Part shown: in pieces, positions 5,508 to 5,821 of the stretch
Layout: each line of letters opens with the position of its first letter
Numbering within the stretch: position 1 is the first letter of the stretch
NCBI GenBank assembly: GCA_022865865.1
Contig: JALHTN010000560.1
Span: 1 to 5,821, forward strand
Origin: Anaerolineales bacterium
GTDB taxonomy: Bacteria > Chloroflexota > Anaerolineae > Anaerolineales > UBA4823
Direction of reading: 5' to 3'
Length of the DNA: 5,821 bases
Position numbers and translations under genes: made by a program
Notes under the pieces: generated by a model
What the model was told of the DNA's origin: nothing
Databases searched by the model: none
The model's input: only the letters and a program-made list of their open reading frames with translations

Positions 5508-5528
5508 GGATGCACATGTGCAAATTAA
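5496..5528 (+). other. Possible ten-codon leader peptide with Cys-Thr-Cys
   Basis: GGAG (5486-5489) lies six bases before an ATG that opens MTLSGCTCAN and ends in TAA. The two cysteine codons (TGC and TGT) lie close together near the end. Upstream peptides rich in one amino acid can sense its charged tRNA through ribosome stalling, and cysteine-rich examples are known in other bacteria. With only two Cys codons the case is suggestive, not strong. A preceding ATG at 5445 opens an 11-codon frame without an SD. Confidence 0.25.
5511..5522. repeat. Perfect 12-base palindrome TGCACATGTGCA
   Basis: This perfect palindrome lies four bases after the preceding dyad, about 75 bases downstream of the predicted transcription start. 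It coincides with the Cys-Thr-Cys-Ala codons of the possible leader peptide. Its form fits a dimeric regulator site that would act as a roadblock, or a hairpin in RNA. No identity for the binding protein can be read. Confidence 0.4.
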
Positions 5529-5533
5529 TGTGG

Positions 5534-5613
5534 GGACTTATCTGAACAAGCATTGTTAGGGAGGGGAATTTATGGATTAATTGGTCATGCTTTATCCAAC
5601 TGGTAATAAGTCC
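5534..5613 (+). ncRNA. Candidate structured leader RNA (three-way junction)
   Basis: Pairing found by eye: P1 joins GGACTTAT (5534-5541) to ATAAGTCC (5606-5613), eight perfect pairs. P2 follows without a gap (5542-5559): CT then, after a bulged G, AACAA pairing with TTGTT and AG around a GCA loop. P3 (5574-5597) pairs GGATTAA with TTTATCC with one mismatch and a ten-base loop. The joining strand 5560-5573 contains a strong SD and most of a start codon. The element ends 25 bases before the start codon at 5639. I do not recognise a known riboswitch class. The fold is a manual prediction without covariation evidence. Confidence 0.3.
5559..5580 (+). other. Two-codon mini-ORF behind a strong SD in the leader
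   Basis: GGGAGGGG (5559-5566) is followed after five bases by ATG GAT TAA (5572-5580), encoding only Met-Asp. The SD and spacing are as good as those of the real genes in the window. Two-codon minigenes such as the lambda bar RNAs (ATG ATA TAA) trap ribosomes and release peptidyl-tRNA; a similar stalling or ribosome-loading role is possible. A chance purine run before an ATG is the simple alternative. Confidence 0.3.
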
Positions 5614-5638
5614 AAGGTGATGAAATTAAGGAGGCAAC

Positions 5639-5821
5639 ATGATGAAGAAGAATTGGTTGAGGGGTCTAATACTGGGGATTGCCTTATCCCTGATCCTGAT
5701 CAGCGGAATTGTTATGGCTCAGGCTGATATCCAAGAGGGAGCAGCCGGTGAGATTGATGTATTGGCTGCCCCGCCTATTGGTGGATTTATTGAAATCCGG
5801 GCGAATCCACTTGAAAATCAC
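5639..5821 (+). CDS. Secreted or exported protein, N-terminus only (off the right edge)
   Basis: The first 61 codons of a gene that continues beyond the window. A signal peptide is clear: a basic start (MMKKNWLRG), a hydrophobic core (LILGIALSLILISGIVMA) and a type I cleavage site after AQA, before D30. There is no lipobox cysteine. The mature part begins DIQEGAAGEIDVLAAPPIGGF and shows no recognisable domain, so the function is unknown. AAGGAGG (5628-5634) precedes two adjacent ATGs; the first (5639) is four bases away and the second (5642) seven, so the second may be the real start. The gene has a strong promoter at 5405-5433 and an unusually long leader with several possible control elements. 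Confidence 0.85.
   Translation, partial: MMKKNWLRGLILGIALSLILISGIVMAQADIQEGAAGEIDVLAAPPIGGFIEIRANPLENH

Larger units (their letters stand above)
5105..5638. other. 534-base divergent intergenic region without an ordinary gene
   Basis: This gap separates the lipoprotein gene (minus) from the secreted-protein gene (plus). It holds a minus-strand promoter candidate at 5249-5277 and a plus-strand promoter at 5405-5433. Between them (5278-5404) I see only AT-rich sequence and a weak GCTGC/GCAGC dyad (5312-5316 and 5330-5334). The last 200 bases form the long leader described separately. No tRNA or known riboswitch class was recognised. Confidence 0.7.

Overview
The window looks like a chromosomal stretch from a member of the Chloroflexota, most likely Anaerolineae. 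This is inferred from protein style, not from a marker gene. The main clue is a lipoprotein with a Pro/Thr-rich linker, a LamG/GH16-like beta-sandwich and two SH3b repeats. A short ECF sigma/anti-sigma pair and an HsmA-type small membrane protein fit the same picture. Base composition is moderate, and Shine-Dalgarno (SD) sites are strong and canonical (AGGAGG/GGAGGTG). No IS element, CRISPR array, tRNA or rRNA was seen.

Layout. Positions 1-441 (minus) hold the N-terminal 147 codons of a GNAT acetyltransferase resembling AAC(6')-type proteins; its C-terminus lies off the left edge. Positions 611-1431 (minus) are a two-gene operon: an ECF sigma factor with a GTG start, and a 109-residue membrane-anchored anti-sigma-like protein. 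The two genes overlap by one base (TAATG). Positions 1587-2318 (minus) encode a class I SAM-dependent methyltransferase; I place its start 28 codons inside the longest reading frame because a strong SD sits there. Positions 2435-2980 (minus) encode a conserved protein of unknown function. Positions 3213-3587 (plus) encode a four-helix HsmA/TIGR03987-type membrane protein. Positions 3686-5104 (minus) encode the lipoprotein, which ends in a clear intrinsic terminator at 3624-3656. Positions 5105-5638 carry no ordinary gene but hold two back-to-back promoters and a long leader. At 5639 a secreted protein begins and runs off the right edge.

How the parts relate. Most genes appear to be single transcription units with their own spacing and SD sites, so this is a mixed neighbourhood and not one pathway. 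The only clear functional pair is the sigma factor and its translationally coupled regulator. The most unusual part is the roughly 200-base leader of the last gene. It has a consensus-like promoter (TTGACA, 17 bp, TGC-TATTCT), a possible 10-codon leader peptide containing Cys-Thr-Cys, and a two-codon ORF behind a strong SD. It also has a predicted three-way junction closed by a perfect 8-bp helix. This may be a regulatory RNA, but no computation has tested it.
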